This document shows positions 36,395 to 56,189 of a stretch of DNA of 64,000 nt, piece after piece. The notes under the pieces were generated by a model. That model was given only the letters and a program-made list of their open reading frames with translations, was not told the origin of the DNA and did no database searches. The stretch is from NCBI GenBank assembly GCA_030063045.1, contig JAQSEB010000014.1:806001-870000 (forward strand). Direction: 5' to 3'. The number at the start of each line of letters is the position of its first letter. The first letter of the stretch is position 1. Source of the stretch: Pratylenchus scribneri. Its lineage: Eukaryota > Nematoda > Chromadorea > Rhabditida > Pratylenchidae. Made by a program: the position numbers and the translations under genes.

Positions 36395-36960
36395 TTTTGT
36401 TGTTATTTTGTCACACAATGCAATCAATATTTAGAAACTTGATAAAACAATCTAATCTACTTTTAAAAAACAAAAATTATTATTTTGCTCTAGTCTTGAT
36501 TTTGTTTGAAAATTTATTGATTTATAACATTTTTACGAAAAACATGAATGAATAATTTGTTTGGTGGTTCTAAAAATAAACTTTTCCTAATAACTTTTAG
36601 CTTCTATTCTACTAATTTATATATATTATTTTTTTTATAAAATTTTTAATTCCATGAAAAAAATATAAAATATAAATAAGGAATTAAACAATTTAAATGT
36701 AAAATAATCAATAAGTTTGAGCTTTAATCAATTTATTCATTGAAATTATATAAAAGCAAATTATTAATCAATCTCAAATTTTAAACAGATACTAATATTA
36801 TCCATATTAATTAAAATATGTACATTGTGAATAAAATAAATATAAACTGGAAATAATGAAGGGGAAAAGAAAGGGTAAACTAGGAAATAATTTGACCGGG
36901 CAGCATTCTTCTCATTCTTATTATCACTTTCACAATTCATTGATGAAAAATATTGCTGGG

Positions 36961-39900
36961 CTAGAAATTATCCACAAAAGAAACATAATTGGCGGGGATG
37001 AGTCCAGTTTTGCCTGAATAATAAAATTAATTTTTATTAAATTTCAAATTTGAACCATTCAAAGTGCCAACAAGCCAGCCTAAATTTTTTAAATATTATT
37101 TTATAGAATTCGTTTTAGGGTTAACCTTCTTCCTTGCTATCATAGACATTTGTAATAATTTGTCCTAAAATTCAAATAATATTTATTAAATTTGCTAATT
37201 TCCTTTTTTAAACCTGCTTCAAAGCTAAGCTCCGTTTCATGGCCTAAAATTATAAAATATTTAATATTATTTATTATTTGGCTCTACCTGCAGCACATGG
37301 ATACAATGTTCGGACTCTCCTGCAAACATAATTTACAAATTATCGATCATTTGGTCCCATTTTCAAACCTTGGTGGATGCAATGGAATATTTGGATTTAT
37401 GAAACTGGAATAGGCCGGAGGTATTCGATTCAACATTGGCTCTAAAAAAGGAAAAATAATTTAATTTTAATAAAATTAATGAAAACCTGTATTTTTATGT
37501 GCGGCACTGTAGTTGGGCGGGAGCCTCATCGTTCCATAATTATAGGCACTGAAAAATATTTTTGATATATTTTTGGGTGAATTTAAAATAAATTTTACCT
37601 GTCCGAGGGCACTGGATGGTATAGAGGAGCATATTGGGCACAGCTGGTTTTGCCTAAATTATTTAAGAATTAAATAATCAATTTGGAATTTAATTTACCC
37701 CTCGAAATGACGGAACGATCAATGGAGGAAGAGGAGCTGGCCGGCGAGTCCACATCGCATGGACCACCTCCTCTGCTCCTTTTCTCACCTTTAATCAATT
37801 CGTTTTGGGCAGTGGCCGTTGATTCGGAAAGGCACAAATCACTGCGAGACTCAATTTGCTTTCCAATTTGTGGATTTTGTTGTTGGTTTTGCCGGACCGC
37901 GGCAATTGGAAAATTTTGGGTTGAGCCCGAAATTGTTGGCCTCGTTGAAAATGTGGATTTGGTGTGGCTTTGAAGCGAAGAGAGCGTCTCATAGGATGGG
38001 TAGGGATCATTCATCATTGAGGGTGGGTGTTTGCTAAAAGATTGATGATTATTTTAAATAATTATCAAATTTGTAATGATTTGGCAATTGGCATATTCTA
38101 AACTATCGTACAGCATGCAGCTTTAATTCATGGCTTAATCGATTTTAGAGTCGATTTTATTGATTTGAACCAAAGTTATGGCTAAGTAAAATTTTGGGTT
38201 TCTAAACCGGTTTAAATTATGGCCAAGTAAAATTTTGCATTTCTAAACCGGTTTAAATTATGGCAAAGTAAAATTTGGTTTTTGTAAACCGGTTTAAATT
38301 ATGGCAAAGTAAAATTTGGTTTTTGTAAACCGGTTTAAATTATGGCCAAGTAAATGGGTTTCTAAACCGGTTTAAATTAGCCAAGTAAAATTTCGGATTA
38401 CTAAACCGGTTTAATTATGGCCAAGTAAAAAATATTCACATACAATTCTGTGCTGTCCATAATGTTGATTTCGCTCAGTGATGAATTCAAATCATCACTG
38501 CTTTTGCTTGAAAAACTCTCATCAATCATTGTTGGCATAAATGGATTATTCTGGTTTTGGCCATCTCTAATGCCGCCAATATTCACATTCCCTCCATTGT
38601 TTTTTGCCGGTTTTGGTGGGCATGGCTCAATTTTTTGCTGTGGTGCACTGCCAAAAATCCGTTCGCAATGTTCAATCAATGCTTCCACGACGACATTGCA
38701 AAATTTTATGTCCAAAACGGCGGCCACCGTTTCTTTAAAATGAATAATAAAAATAAATAAGTGTAAAATGGAGTAACCTTCGCGTGGTCGAAGCAATGTT
38801 GGGCCAAAACAGACAGCCAAATTGGCAACTGGCATAAAATTATCTTTAGAATGGTCAGCGACACGGCGTAAATGACGAATTACCTAAAAAATATATTTTT
38901 AAATTTTATTTTTATTAATAATTAATTTAAATATTTTATTACCATTTCAAGCATGGCCTTTTGGGATGCGGGCAATTTGTAAACCCAATAATGGATGTGA
39001 TGAACCCGTTCAATGGAATCGAGCATTTTTGCTGCATTTATAAAATTTTGATGTAAATCAAAGGTCATCAATGGTTCGGGCAAATTCCGTAGAAATGTTT
39101 TGATGGCCGATGAAATTGTTTTGATTTCCCATTCCGGGTCAGAAATGTTCAATTTTTCGCATTTCTTCGGTTCCAACGCAATTTGCATCAATTTTTGACA
39201 CTTTGATTGGACACCACAATTTCGATAAATTCCTTGTTCTTTTATTCCTAAATTTATTGGGTCAAAAATGCAATTAAATTTAATTTTAATTAAAACCTTT
39301 TTCTTCAATTAAATTAATGCAAATTCGGATAAATGCGAAGCCATTTTCATCGAGATTTGCTAAAATATTAAATTAATTTTAAAATTAATGCCAGAAACTA
39401 ACTAAATGAAGAAGTGGATGCTCCACTATTCGCTCCATAAACTGGCTCACGGCCATCCATCGATTCCAACCTTAATCATTTTTAAATAAAATTATGGATA
39501 ATATTTAATTTTGCGAAAAAAAAACATTGAAAATGGCGAAAAGATTACACGGTTCAGAACTTGATTAGATCAATAAAACTTATAATCAATCGATCGATCT
39601 CATCAAGACGCATCGAATGGTATATAATTTCTTATGGTTTGATAAAAATTAAGGATTTTAAACCGTTTAAACCATCTAAAGATTTTTGGTTTAAAACTAA
39701 TTAAAAATTGGTTAAACCTATAAGCCGATTCATTATTAAACGATGGGTCTCGACAAGATTATCAATTGGATAAATGGTTTGGGTCTTGGACGAACCATTA
39801 AACCGTTAAAATCTTTTTACATTTTTAAAAAATAATTTAATTTATTTAAATTAATATATTAAAATATATACCACTGATTGCAATCAATTTCACTCAATGC

Positions 39901-42237
39901 CTGGAATGTGTACTGTTCCGATTTATCCGTGGTCACATCAAAACAAAATCTATAAAAGTATTAAGTATAAATTTATATGGGTGGATGTGCGCGCAAATAA
40001 TTGCACTTAATTATCCTAGCCCTTTGCCCATTCCCTTACCTTTTATCGATTGAATCGGGCGGCCGCCTGGAACAGTCCAACTTCTTGAATGAAATTGTTT
40101 GTCCTATCCAACCGCCTTTGATGTCCTGAAAAGGAAGTGGAATAGAAAATGGTGGCAAAATGTGGAGAAGGCGGAGAAATGGGCAATCTTGGGTGGAAAT
40201 TTGGAGGAGAGTTGACTTATTTAGGAATAGAAGAGTGAATAAAAATAAAACGCAACAACAAAACAAGACCCATAGAAATATTCCATGGGAAGGAGGTTAG
40301 TTCCTTCTGTTTATATGAGTGAGGAATATGTATAAAAGGAAAAGGAATGAGGTTGGACTTGAGGACGGATGTTGGAAGAAAGAAGGAATGGGGAGAAGGC
40401 TGGCAAATGGCAATGGCTGCGTAGTGAGTAGTGGGGTTGGGTAGGAAAATTTAGGGACACATTATGAGGGAGAATAGGCATAAATGGGCATGGGCAACCC
40501 ACCAGCCACCATAAAATGCACATTTTGGATTGGATTGTTATGCTGCATTTGCAGACAAAAAGGGTAAAGACTAATAAGGAAGAAATGTGAGGAAGTCAAT
40601 AAACAATTTATGGAAATGAAAATTCAGGAAAGGAACAGAAAATGATTGGAATTTCAATGGATTAATTAGAAAGTTAAGGTCAAGGATCCCATAAATTAAT
40701 AAATGTGATTTTTTGTTAACTGACCGTTTTGACTGTATTTGTGGCCGGTATCAACGTAAATATTTTTGTCTCTTTCGAATAAACGCAATAATATTTGATC
40801 CAACTATTCCGTGTAAGCACATCTCGACCGATTGCTCCTGGTCCTGGAATAAAAAATAAATAAAATTTCCCATTTCCTTACTTGGTAAAATTGTTTTTTC
40901 ATGCAAAAATAAATATCCTTGTTTGACTATGCCAATATTTTCGGATTTTTTCCTTTCCGGATTTGCACCAGCAGATGCCTCCTTTTGGAAAACCTTTAAT
41001 TTTGAAATGATAATTTTGATTTTTAAAAAATTAAAATTTTTACTGTGTTCCGCATAAAATTTCCAAGTATTTTCTTTTGTAATTCATCCGTCTCCGTTTT
41101 TTGAACTTCACAATTTTCTTTGGCCTTTTCAATTTTGTCATTAATTTCATTGTAGGTTGTCCGAAAGTCCTGGTGGATTGCATTTGCCATATGGTCTAAA
41201 ATATATTTTTTGAAACATTAATTATTGGATTTGATGAAAACATACAAAATAAAAGCCATTGATACAAAAAAGAACTAATTGTTTGTAAAAATTCAATGCG
41301 AACACGTTCTTGGACAGTTTGAATTTGTGAAACCTTAAAATTGAAATTATTTAATTAATTTCTTTTTCCTATTTACATAATTGAGTGATTCTTTACAAAA
41401 TTTTTCTTGCTGCGATGCCAATTGCGAATCGTGTTCATGAAAATCATTTTTTCGAGCCTTTATAAAAATCAAAAAATTAAATAATTTAGATTGTGCAAAA
41501 TACATTTGTGACTTTCAAATTCAAACTTCGATCCAAAGTTTGGTAGAATTTGGTTGATTCTTTTCTGAAAATATTACAATAAAAAAATATAAATATTTAT
41601 TAAAACCTGTATTTTTGCCGTTCATCCCGAACTTTGTTAATCCTTTCAACCTAATATAAAAAGCAATTTTAATGAGTAAAGAATTCTTTCTTATTCAAAC
41701 CAAAGATTGCAATGGAGAAAGGTAAAGCTTTTCCGTCTCTTGCACTGTTTTAGCACGTTGATCCTCAACCAATCTGAAATTGAATTATTTTACAATAAAA
41801 GTTAAGTAACAAACATTATCACATTGGCCAATTGTTTTGTGTAGTTTGCCAAAACCTAAATGTCAATAAAATATGATACATTATGCAATAAATATTATCT
41901 AACTAAATCATCCTCGGACATTGTTCCAATCATTCCAACTTTAAATTCACTCAATGAATCGGCCAACTGTTTTTGGGCTTGACTCAATTCTTAATAAAAT
42001 GTTCGGACACTTTTTAATTAATTAATCAATTCACTAACTATTTGTGTAAGAGAGAATTTTACGGCAATTTTCCTCAACTTCTTTTATTTTCTTCGATGTT
42101 TGTTCAAGTGCTAAACTTTTGTTTGTTTTTATGATACAGATTAAAAACAACAAACCAATTTCATGTTGATGCAGACTTTGTCGGAAGAACGGCGAATCGG
42201 AAAGACAATCAGAAAATTCGAGGGGTTTCAGTTGCAT
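36961..42237 (-). CDS. GRAF/oligophrenin-type RhoGAP (BAR-PH-RhoGAP-SH3)
   Basis: The first exon starts at 42237 with MQLKPLEFSDCLSDSPFFRQ, the conserved opening of the ARHGAP26/GRAF BAR domain, and short exons down to about 40700 continue its coiled coil. A PH segment at 40127-39890 reads GGWIGQTISFKKLDCSRRPP and CFDVTTDKSEQYTFQALSEI. The RhoGAP domain (about 39250-38640) has the arginine finger in GIYRNCGVQSK and KTFLRNLPEPLMTF, NLAVCFGPTLLRP. A Ser/Pro-rich linker follows, then a complete SH3 domain at the C-terminus: LYPCAAGHETELSFEAG, VYDSKEEGWLVGTLNG and KTGLIPANYVSFVDNF before TAG at 36961. GRAF proteins bend membranes in clathrin-independent endocytosis and inactivate Rho/Cdc42. The C. 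elegans counterpart is T04C9.1. One intron carries a MITE-like element and another a 41-bp tandem repeat. Confidence 0.9.
38175..38430 (+). repeat. 41-bp tandem repeat in a GRAF intron
   Basis: About six units of roughly 38-42 bp, each containing taaaccggtttaaattatgg followed by c/acaagtaaaatttt. The palindrome aaaccggttt recurs in each unit. The unit shares the ggtttaa motif with the MITE-like family, so it may derive from a MITE fragment. Confidence 0.85.
39525..39828. repeat. MITE-like intronic element (GRAF copy)
   Basis: The left end attgaaaatggcgaaaagat and right end (accattaaaccgttaaaatc then tttttaca) are inverted partners. The interior shows ttaaaccgtttaaaccatct, aatggtatataattt and two atcgat sites. 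It lies in a GRAF intron. Confidence 0.78.
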
Positions 42238-42717
42238 TCTTTTATGGAAATTTTTATTTGAATTTGATTATCTTAATTTATTAATTGAGAACTTTGTTTT
42301 TTTTTTAATCTTGATTTTAACGTATTAAAATATTATGATTTATGAACAATGCCCCACTTAATTGGAAACAAACGGGTTAAAATATATATTAGCCATTCTC
42401 ATTCCATTTCCATTTACTTAATTTCTTATTCTTAATACAAGTATTTTTTCTAGGATTACATAATCAATTATGTTGGTTGATTATTCCTTAAATCTCGAAT
42501 AAAATTCAATCATGATCAAATCATACTTTTATTATTCATTAAATTTTGTTGACTATCGAGCGATTATGGAAGGAGCTTTTTAGGAATTCAGTTTCTTTCG
42601 GATTTCGGTAAAAAAATAAAAAATATGGATTAAATTTCATTTAATTGGATAATGCCAATAAAAATGTGAATGGTCTGTTTTTAAAAATTAATACTACTGT
42701 TACCGTATTATTCACTT
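42238..42717. promoter_or_regulatory. Region upstream of the GRAF gene
   Basis: AT-rich sequence between the GRAF start codon and 18-bp array 3. It probably includes the GRAF promoter and 5' UTR. No motif is assigned. Confidence 0.35.
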
Positions 42718-43390
42718 TTTTCACAAACATTCTGATTTTTCATAAACATTCTGATTTTTCACAAACATTCTGATTTTGACAAACATTCTGATTTTGACAA
42801 ACATTCTGATTTTGACAAACATTCTGATTTTTCACAAACATTCTGATTTTCACAAACATTCTGATTTTCACAAACATTCTGATTTTCACAAACATTCTGA
42901 TTTTCACAAACATTCTGATTTTCACAAACATTCTGATTTTTCATAAACATTCTGATTTTTCATAAACATTCTGATTTTTCACAAACATTCTGATTTTCAC
43001 AAACATTCTGATTTTCACAAACATTCTGATTTTCACAAACATTCTGATTTTCACAAACATTCTGATTTTTCATAAACATTCTGATTTTTCATAAACATTC
43101 TGATTTTCACAAACATTCTGATTTTCACAAACATTCTGATTTTCACAAACATTCTGAATTTCACAAACATTCTGATTTTCACAAACATTCTGATTTTCAC
43201 AAACATTCTGATTTTCACAAACATTCTGATTTTCACAAACATTCTGATTTTCACAAACATTCTGATTTTCACAAACATTCTGATTTTCACAAACATTCTG
43301 ATTTTCACAAACATTCTGATTTTTACAAACATTCTGATTTTCACAAACATTCTGATTTTCACAAACATTCTGATTTCCACTAATATTCTG
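42718..43390 (-). repeat. 18-bp satellite array 3 (inverted)
   Basis: About 37 units of the 18-bp satellite in the same orientation as array 2. The proximal part (42720-43105) has many 19-bp units with ttttt or cataaa variants and a run of ttttgac units (42773-42822). The distal part (43105-43375) is nearly homogeneous. Confidence 0.97.
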
Positions 43391-46300
43391 CTGAAATGTG
43401 AATGAAAATATTCAATTAAAAAATTTGAAATTTCGAAACACTAAAAAGCTTACATTTTTGCTACCGAATTCTTATTCAAAAATAAACCAAGTTTAGGCTA
43501 GCCAATTTTTTACGCACAATTTAACACACCCTAAGAAATAAGTCTGCACCAACAAGTGGTTAGAACTTGTAAGGGCTGGGAGGAGGGGAGGGGTGGAGTT
43601 TCTTGATAATCTCCTCACACTCAATTCACCCTCATTTTACAACACTTCCCCCAATGGACAAAGAGGTCGCCGGTGCCTTAGTTGGCGGCCACTTTGGCCG
43701 CGCCAACCCAAACACCGCGGAATGAATAATCGATGCTTAGCATTGGCCCCGAGGGGTCGAAGAGGGAAGTTGCTCCATTTTTGCTCTCTCCAATTCTATT
43801 ATTCTTCCCCCCTATTTCAATCCAAATATCATTTCATGCGAATTTGTTATGGTTTAACCCTCATTTTCGGCCAGATTTATAGTTCTCGAGGTCGATTCGG
43901 GCAATTTTAGCCAATAAAATAAATCATTGGATGATTTTGTCCATAATTTGGGCTTATTCCTATGATTTATTCCTAAAATTTATACCTTCAAACTACTCGC
44001 TTAAAAATAAAAAACAAATTCATTCAAAATAATATTTATGAAAATAAGAGGGAATGCATGCTTATTATAATGCAAAAAGGACCGAGGATTTTGCCAAATA
44101 TCCTCGAAAAGTCATCGTTCCACTCCAATTTTGTGTAATATTTGGTTCCTCCAACACGCATATTAATCCGCCAACCCAAAATGAAAATGCCCTTATGTAA
44201 TATTTTTAACCCCTTATTAGGGCGCAAAATGCGGGTTTAGGTCGGCTGATGAGGATGAGGAGGGGGTGGCTGGTTGGGTTTGAGGAGGATTTGTTTAGGC
44301 TCAAGAGGCTTGGGAAAAATAAAAAAGGCGGCGAGAAGGGAAAAAGGACTTGGCCATGGCCACATCCATGATGCTACCCCCATGTTTCTGCCCTTTGGCT
44401 CTATTGGCTTTTTCCTTCCCTTCTTCATCAGCCCCTGGGAATGATGCGAAACGGAGTGCCATTCCCTCCTCCTCCTCCTTTTCATCAAAGACATTGACCC
44501 GTCTTCCTTCTAGCCATTGCCCCTGTTTGCTGCCAGCCGCCCCTCATTCCTCCTTCCGTTTGGCCATAACATTGGGCCGGGAAGCCACCACATCAAAGAA
44601 GCATCCACAGCAAAGGAAGAGGATTCTCGGCAGCTTCTTCTTTCTTTATTGCTCATCTCATTGCTGCCTCCGGGCCATTCATCCTCCTCCCTCTCTTTCT
44701 TTCTTTTTCCTTCCTAATTGAAATGGTCAAATCAAACGGCAAAAGCCCCTCCCTTCCATATAAAAAATATTCTGATTTTTTGATAATTGACACATTTAAC
44801 CCTTAGTTATTTGAAATGAATGGAAAAATAAAATAATTAATTAATTAATTAAATTAACAATCATGTTGGCCTAAAAATATCACTGACATCATTGGCACTG
44901 GTACATTGAATGAAGGGAGGAACACAATTTTCATTCATTCCTCCCCTCCACCCTCATTAATTATATCCACCCTCAAAATTATTTGGGCACATAGAAAGAA
45001 AAAGTCTCCGCCCGCCCCAAACCCCATTCCATTCCATTCCATTCCATTCCCCACTCAATTCAGTCTCATTTGGAAGAACTTTTTGGTGAAAAGCGAAGAG
45101 AGGCAAATTTTGCTAGGCCAAAACAGCAGCAGCAAATTTCCGTGTGCCATTCCTTTTCCTTCCTGCTTGCCCCTAATTCAATTCGGCCATTTCCTTCAAA
45201 AACCACCAAATCCAAGTTAGCAAAGCATTTCAAACAGATTCCCGCCATTGGCCCCAGGCACACAAATAAAATGCACTTGAAATCAAATTTACACCCTTGG
45301 GCGACATTAATTCACTTTTTATGTTTGGTTCTCCTACTTTGGGCGTGCCAAAAATGGCTATGGGGTCTGGGCCAAAAAGGCGGGGAGGGGGAGGGGAATT
45401 TGCAAAAAATTGGCATCCAATTTAGGCTTTGGGGCATATTTGATTAATTCCCGTCTGCGACTTCCGTATATTTAGAATAAGTGAACGGAACGATCCTTTT
45501 TTGGTCCAATTCAATAATAATTATTTAAATTTTATTCCAATAATTTGTTAACCTGACCACAAATATTCAATGGGCAGACAAATTATTGATCAATCAAAAT
45601 TTCAATCAATCTACATTTATCAATGGAGAAATGAATTCTTTTCAAAACAGAGACCACCAAAAAGCCGCAAAAAACATTTTCAGCTCCACATGCGGTTGTT
45701 TGGGATCAATATCAGCCAGAAAGGCTTCATAGAGTACATTTTATGGCCAAACCACCAATTCCACCTTTCTCCGATGGGCAATCCAATCCGATTCGATCCT
45801 TGGCTCTTTCGGGTCAATTCAGCAGCCACAATTCCCCCACCATAGGTCCAAAATATTTACGACATTCATCGATTTGGTGTGGCCCATTGGATGCGTCAAT
45901 CGGCCCTAAGGCCATAAGGACATTTTTCAAAAAGTCGACCGAACAGATGGCCGGCAATGGATGGAAATGGGAGGGAGAAAAGTTTGCTTCAATTAGCTTA
46001 ACCCGAAAAGAAAATAGCTTGAAATTGTCTGATGTTTTGCACGGAACAATGGAATTAGCCACTACATAGCTGAAATCCTTAGGACTTATATCATTCACTC
46101 CAAAACATTTCTTAAATGTGCCACCCTTTTGGAAAGTTTGTGTTCCTTTTTTTTACTTATTTTCATCATTTTTTGCGCCATTTTTATTCGTCCATATTTT
46201 TGCTGGATTGTAATTTTATGCTTTTTTCAGGCCTTTTCTTCCGTGTTCATTCCAAAACAGTGAAGGATCCTCCTTCATTTCCCCGAATTCCCCCTTTTTA

Positions 46301-49172
46301 TAATCTGGAATTGACAACATTTTTTCGGCTAAAATTATTGGTTGCCAACAAAGTGCCATCAATTCTGCAGAAAAGGCATAATTACCTACTAAATCATCTA
46401 ATTCGAATCAAAAACATCAATAAAATTATTGTAAGCAAAAACAAGAAGAGGATACTGTCGCAGGACCGCTTTGCTCAACATGCGGACGGTAAATCATTTT
46501 GATTTATATAAAATTGATGTAACCTCAGGGCATTTACTATCTAGAGTACTTTAATTGTACAGTAAATTTGGGTGAATTTGGGCAAAATCCTTGATCAAAA
46601 TGAAATCATTTTGAATCCTCGTTAATGTTCTTTGATCAAAAAATTAGGAAATAGGCTAACAATTTTAGCCAAACAATTTACATTAAATAACATCTCATTG
46701 AGAGGAAAATACGCTGTTTTTTTTCATTGAAATTGTCGAAAGTGGATGGAAAGAGAATTGTTTTTATCTTTTTGAAAGGAACCCTCACCCAGATGTTTTT
46801 GGATATTTTTGAAAATGTTAAGAGTATTGAAATTGGGGAAAAAATCATCAAAAAAATTAAAAAAAAACAAGCACATGGCCGATGGGAATGAAAGCAGAGG
46901 AAAATTTGGGGAAGGTGAATCCAATCCATCCAAATTGCCAATTTGAGTATAAATTATCCTCCTCCATTCCATTCCTTGGACCATTTCGGCCAATAAAAAA
47001 CGGCCAATTGTCGGCAAAAAGGAGAATGAGGGGATGTCCCATGGCGGCGGCCAACTCCCTTGGCCCCATCTTCGTTTTATTCTTGTCCAACCAATACCGG
47101 TGGTTGGGGGGGGGCAGCCTTGTCGCCGTCATTAAATTACAGCTTCTTCTTCTTCTTTTGCCTACCCACATTCGACGGGGCTTACATTTTACCGACCGCC
47201 TTTTTTGCTCCATTCGATTTCGTCCACCATCGCTCCACATTTCGCATTGGGCCCATAGTTGGCCACTTTATTATCACCACTTTGTGCCCCCTTCCCAACC
47301 CATTCATCCGCTTATTTTAAAGGGTATTGTGAAGGGGCAACCAACCAACCAAAAGAATCATCTTCCTCCATTTCCATTCATTCACTCACTGTGAATGAGT
47401 TGGCACATTTACGCGTCGACTCACATTTGGCCCCCGGCGGCGCCATCATCCCCCATTCCCCATTCTATCACATCGGCCCCCATCATATTCTCCCATCCTC
47501 CGGCCATTCAACTTGCCTTCTTCTTCCACCCTTCGGGGGCTGTCACCCTTTTTTCGGGCCCAAACATTATTCTTCCTGCGCCCCTTCTTCCTCTACGCCC
47601 CATTTTCCTCGCTTCTTCGCAGACCATTTTTCAATGGGCGGCCAAATGCCATCAATTGATGTGAGCCAAATGTGAAAGTTTATGAGAATGATTCTGCAAT
47701 TTCTTCCAAAGAATTCATAAATTCATAATAAAATTGGATCACCAAATACCATTCTCATTATAAACTCATATTTTCAGCTTTTATCTTCAGACAGGAGCTA
47801 AAACAGAACCAAAAAAACCCAATAATTTGTTATTATTTCTTTCCAACTAAACCGCCCATTCCTGGGTTTTACTCAACAATCCTCCATTTTTGTTGAGTTT
47901 CTGATAAAAAATTCATGCGGTTGCCAAACATCTTTCTACTCTTCTCCTTTTACTTTCAGCAAATTCCCCTTCAGCAACAGTAAAGGGTCCCCTTTTCTTC
48001 TTTTAGCCTATCCAATCTGTGGCAAAACCACCATCTCAAAAAGATATATTTGTGTCCTTTAAAAGGGGCGCCAAGGTTCCTCCCCTCAAGGGATCAATTT
48101 CTTTTTAGCTTTGTTAGCATTTGTATTGGGCGCCCGCGCAATGAATGAGTGTCCGAATATAAATTACATGGCCCAATGGCTGGATGGAAAATGGTGGCTG
48201 CAGCAGAAAGCAGCGCGTTTTTAATTTTTGCCCCGAAAAAATTTATTGCTGAACCAAATTTTTGGAGGCATTTGGAAACAGACATGGCAAAATGGCCTTT
48301 ATATGGAGGATGCCTAAAAATGTTGTTGGGCATTGGACATCTCCTCCTCTGCCGTTGCTCAGCGCAGCCAATTTCGAATTTTTGTGCCATAGTTGGCCCA
48401 AACCGGCTGCCTCCTCTGCCTTTCCCTCATTCATTGCTTGCTCAATTCGCTGCCATGCCTCAGTCAGTCACTTCCCCCCATGGGCTTTCCATGCTCGCTT
48501 CTTCCTTCCTCTTTTTCCCTCCAATTCCTTTTTAATTCCGCCAATGCGCCTCAACGCGTCCATCATTTTGTGTGTGTTGGTTGTGCCGAACGCAGGGTGT
48601 CCATCGAAGCTGCCAGCCGCTGCTTCTCTTGGCCATTGTTGTCTGTGCTTGTGCCTTTACCCCCCCCCCCCCCCCAACCCCCTATCCATGTCGGCTCGCC
48701 ACAGTCTTGGCTTGGCCCCTCTCCTCCCCTTCTTCCTCTTTGGCGGCGCCCGGCGCGTTGCCAAAATAATTCCCTCCTTTCCCTTTAATGGCCAAAAGGG
48801 TTAGTCAAAACCCCCTGCCATCCCATCAATGGGCGCAGCAGACAGCAACCAACCAACCAACTGCTTCATTTCGCTTCTTCTTTCCTTCCCCTCCCAACCC
48901 CCGTCTGAACCCCACCACAATGTCCTTTCTTCTTTTGCTGTTTGGCGGCTAAACTTTCTTCCAAAAACCTTTTTTTCTTTTCGTTTTTTCAACTTTTGTG
49001 CCAATTAAATTAACCCCCAAATCCAATTTATGAATTAGCCTTTTTGTATTTTTCATATTTCCGCGCCAAATTCCTCAAATGTTGTTGAATATTCCCTCAA
49101 ATTCAAAATAGCTTTTCGGAATTTCACGTGGATGGGCACCACCAAAAGTGATCACCGCCCATCAGCAGCAGA
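43391..49172. other. Long gene-poor, C/T- and GC-richer region upstream of the K+ channel
   Basis: About 5.8 kb with many 60-180 codon open frames on both strands, none with a recognisable domain or convincing splice-linked continuation. The composition differs from introns, with many ccttcc, gcccc and ggccaa stretches. It includes (ATTCC)5 at about 45022-45050, G10 at about 47105-47115 and C15 at about 48660-48675. It may be promoter, 5' UTR or distant first exons of the channel gene, which in C. elegans unc-103 is spread over several promoters. Confidence 0.5.
45022..45050 (+). repeat. (ATTCC)n microsatellite
   Basis: Five consecutive copies of the pentamer attcc, starting after ccaaacccc. 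Confidence 0.9.

Positions 49173-56189
<7,017 letters not shown>

Noticed and set aside
44350..48804. Several 90-180 codon Pro/Ser/His-rich frames on the plus strand
   Set aside because: They overlap one another in different frames, have no domains and no consistent splice linkage; they are explained by C/T-rich composition.
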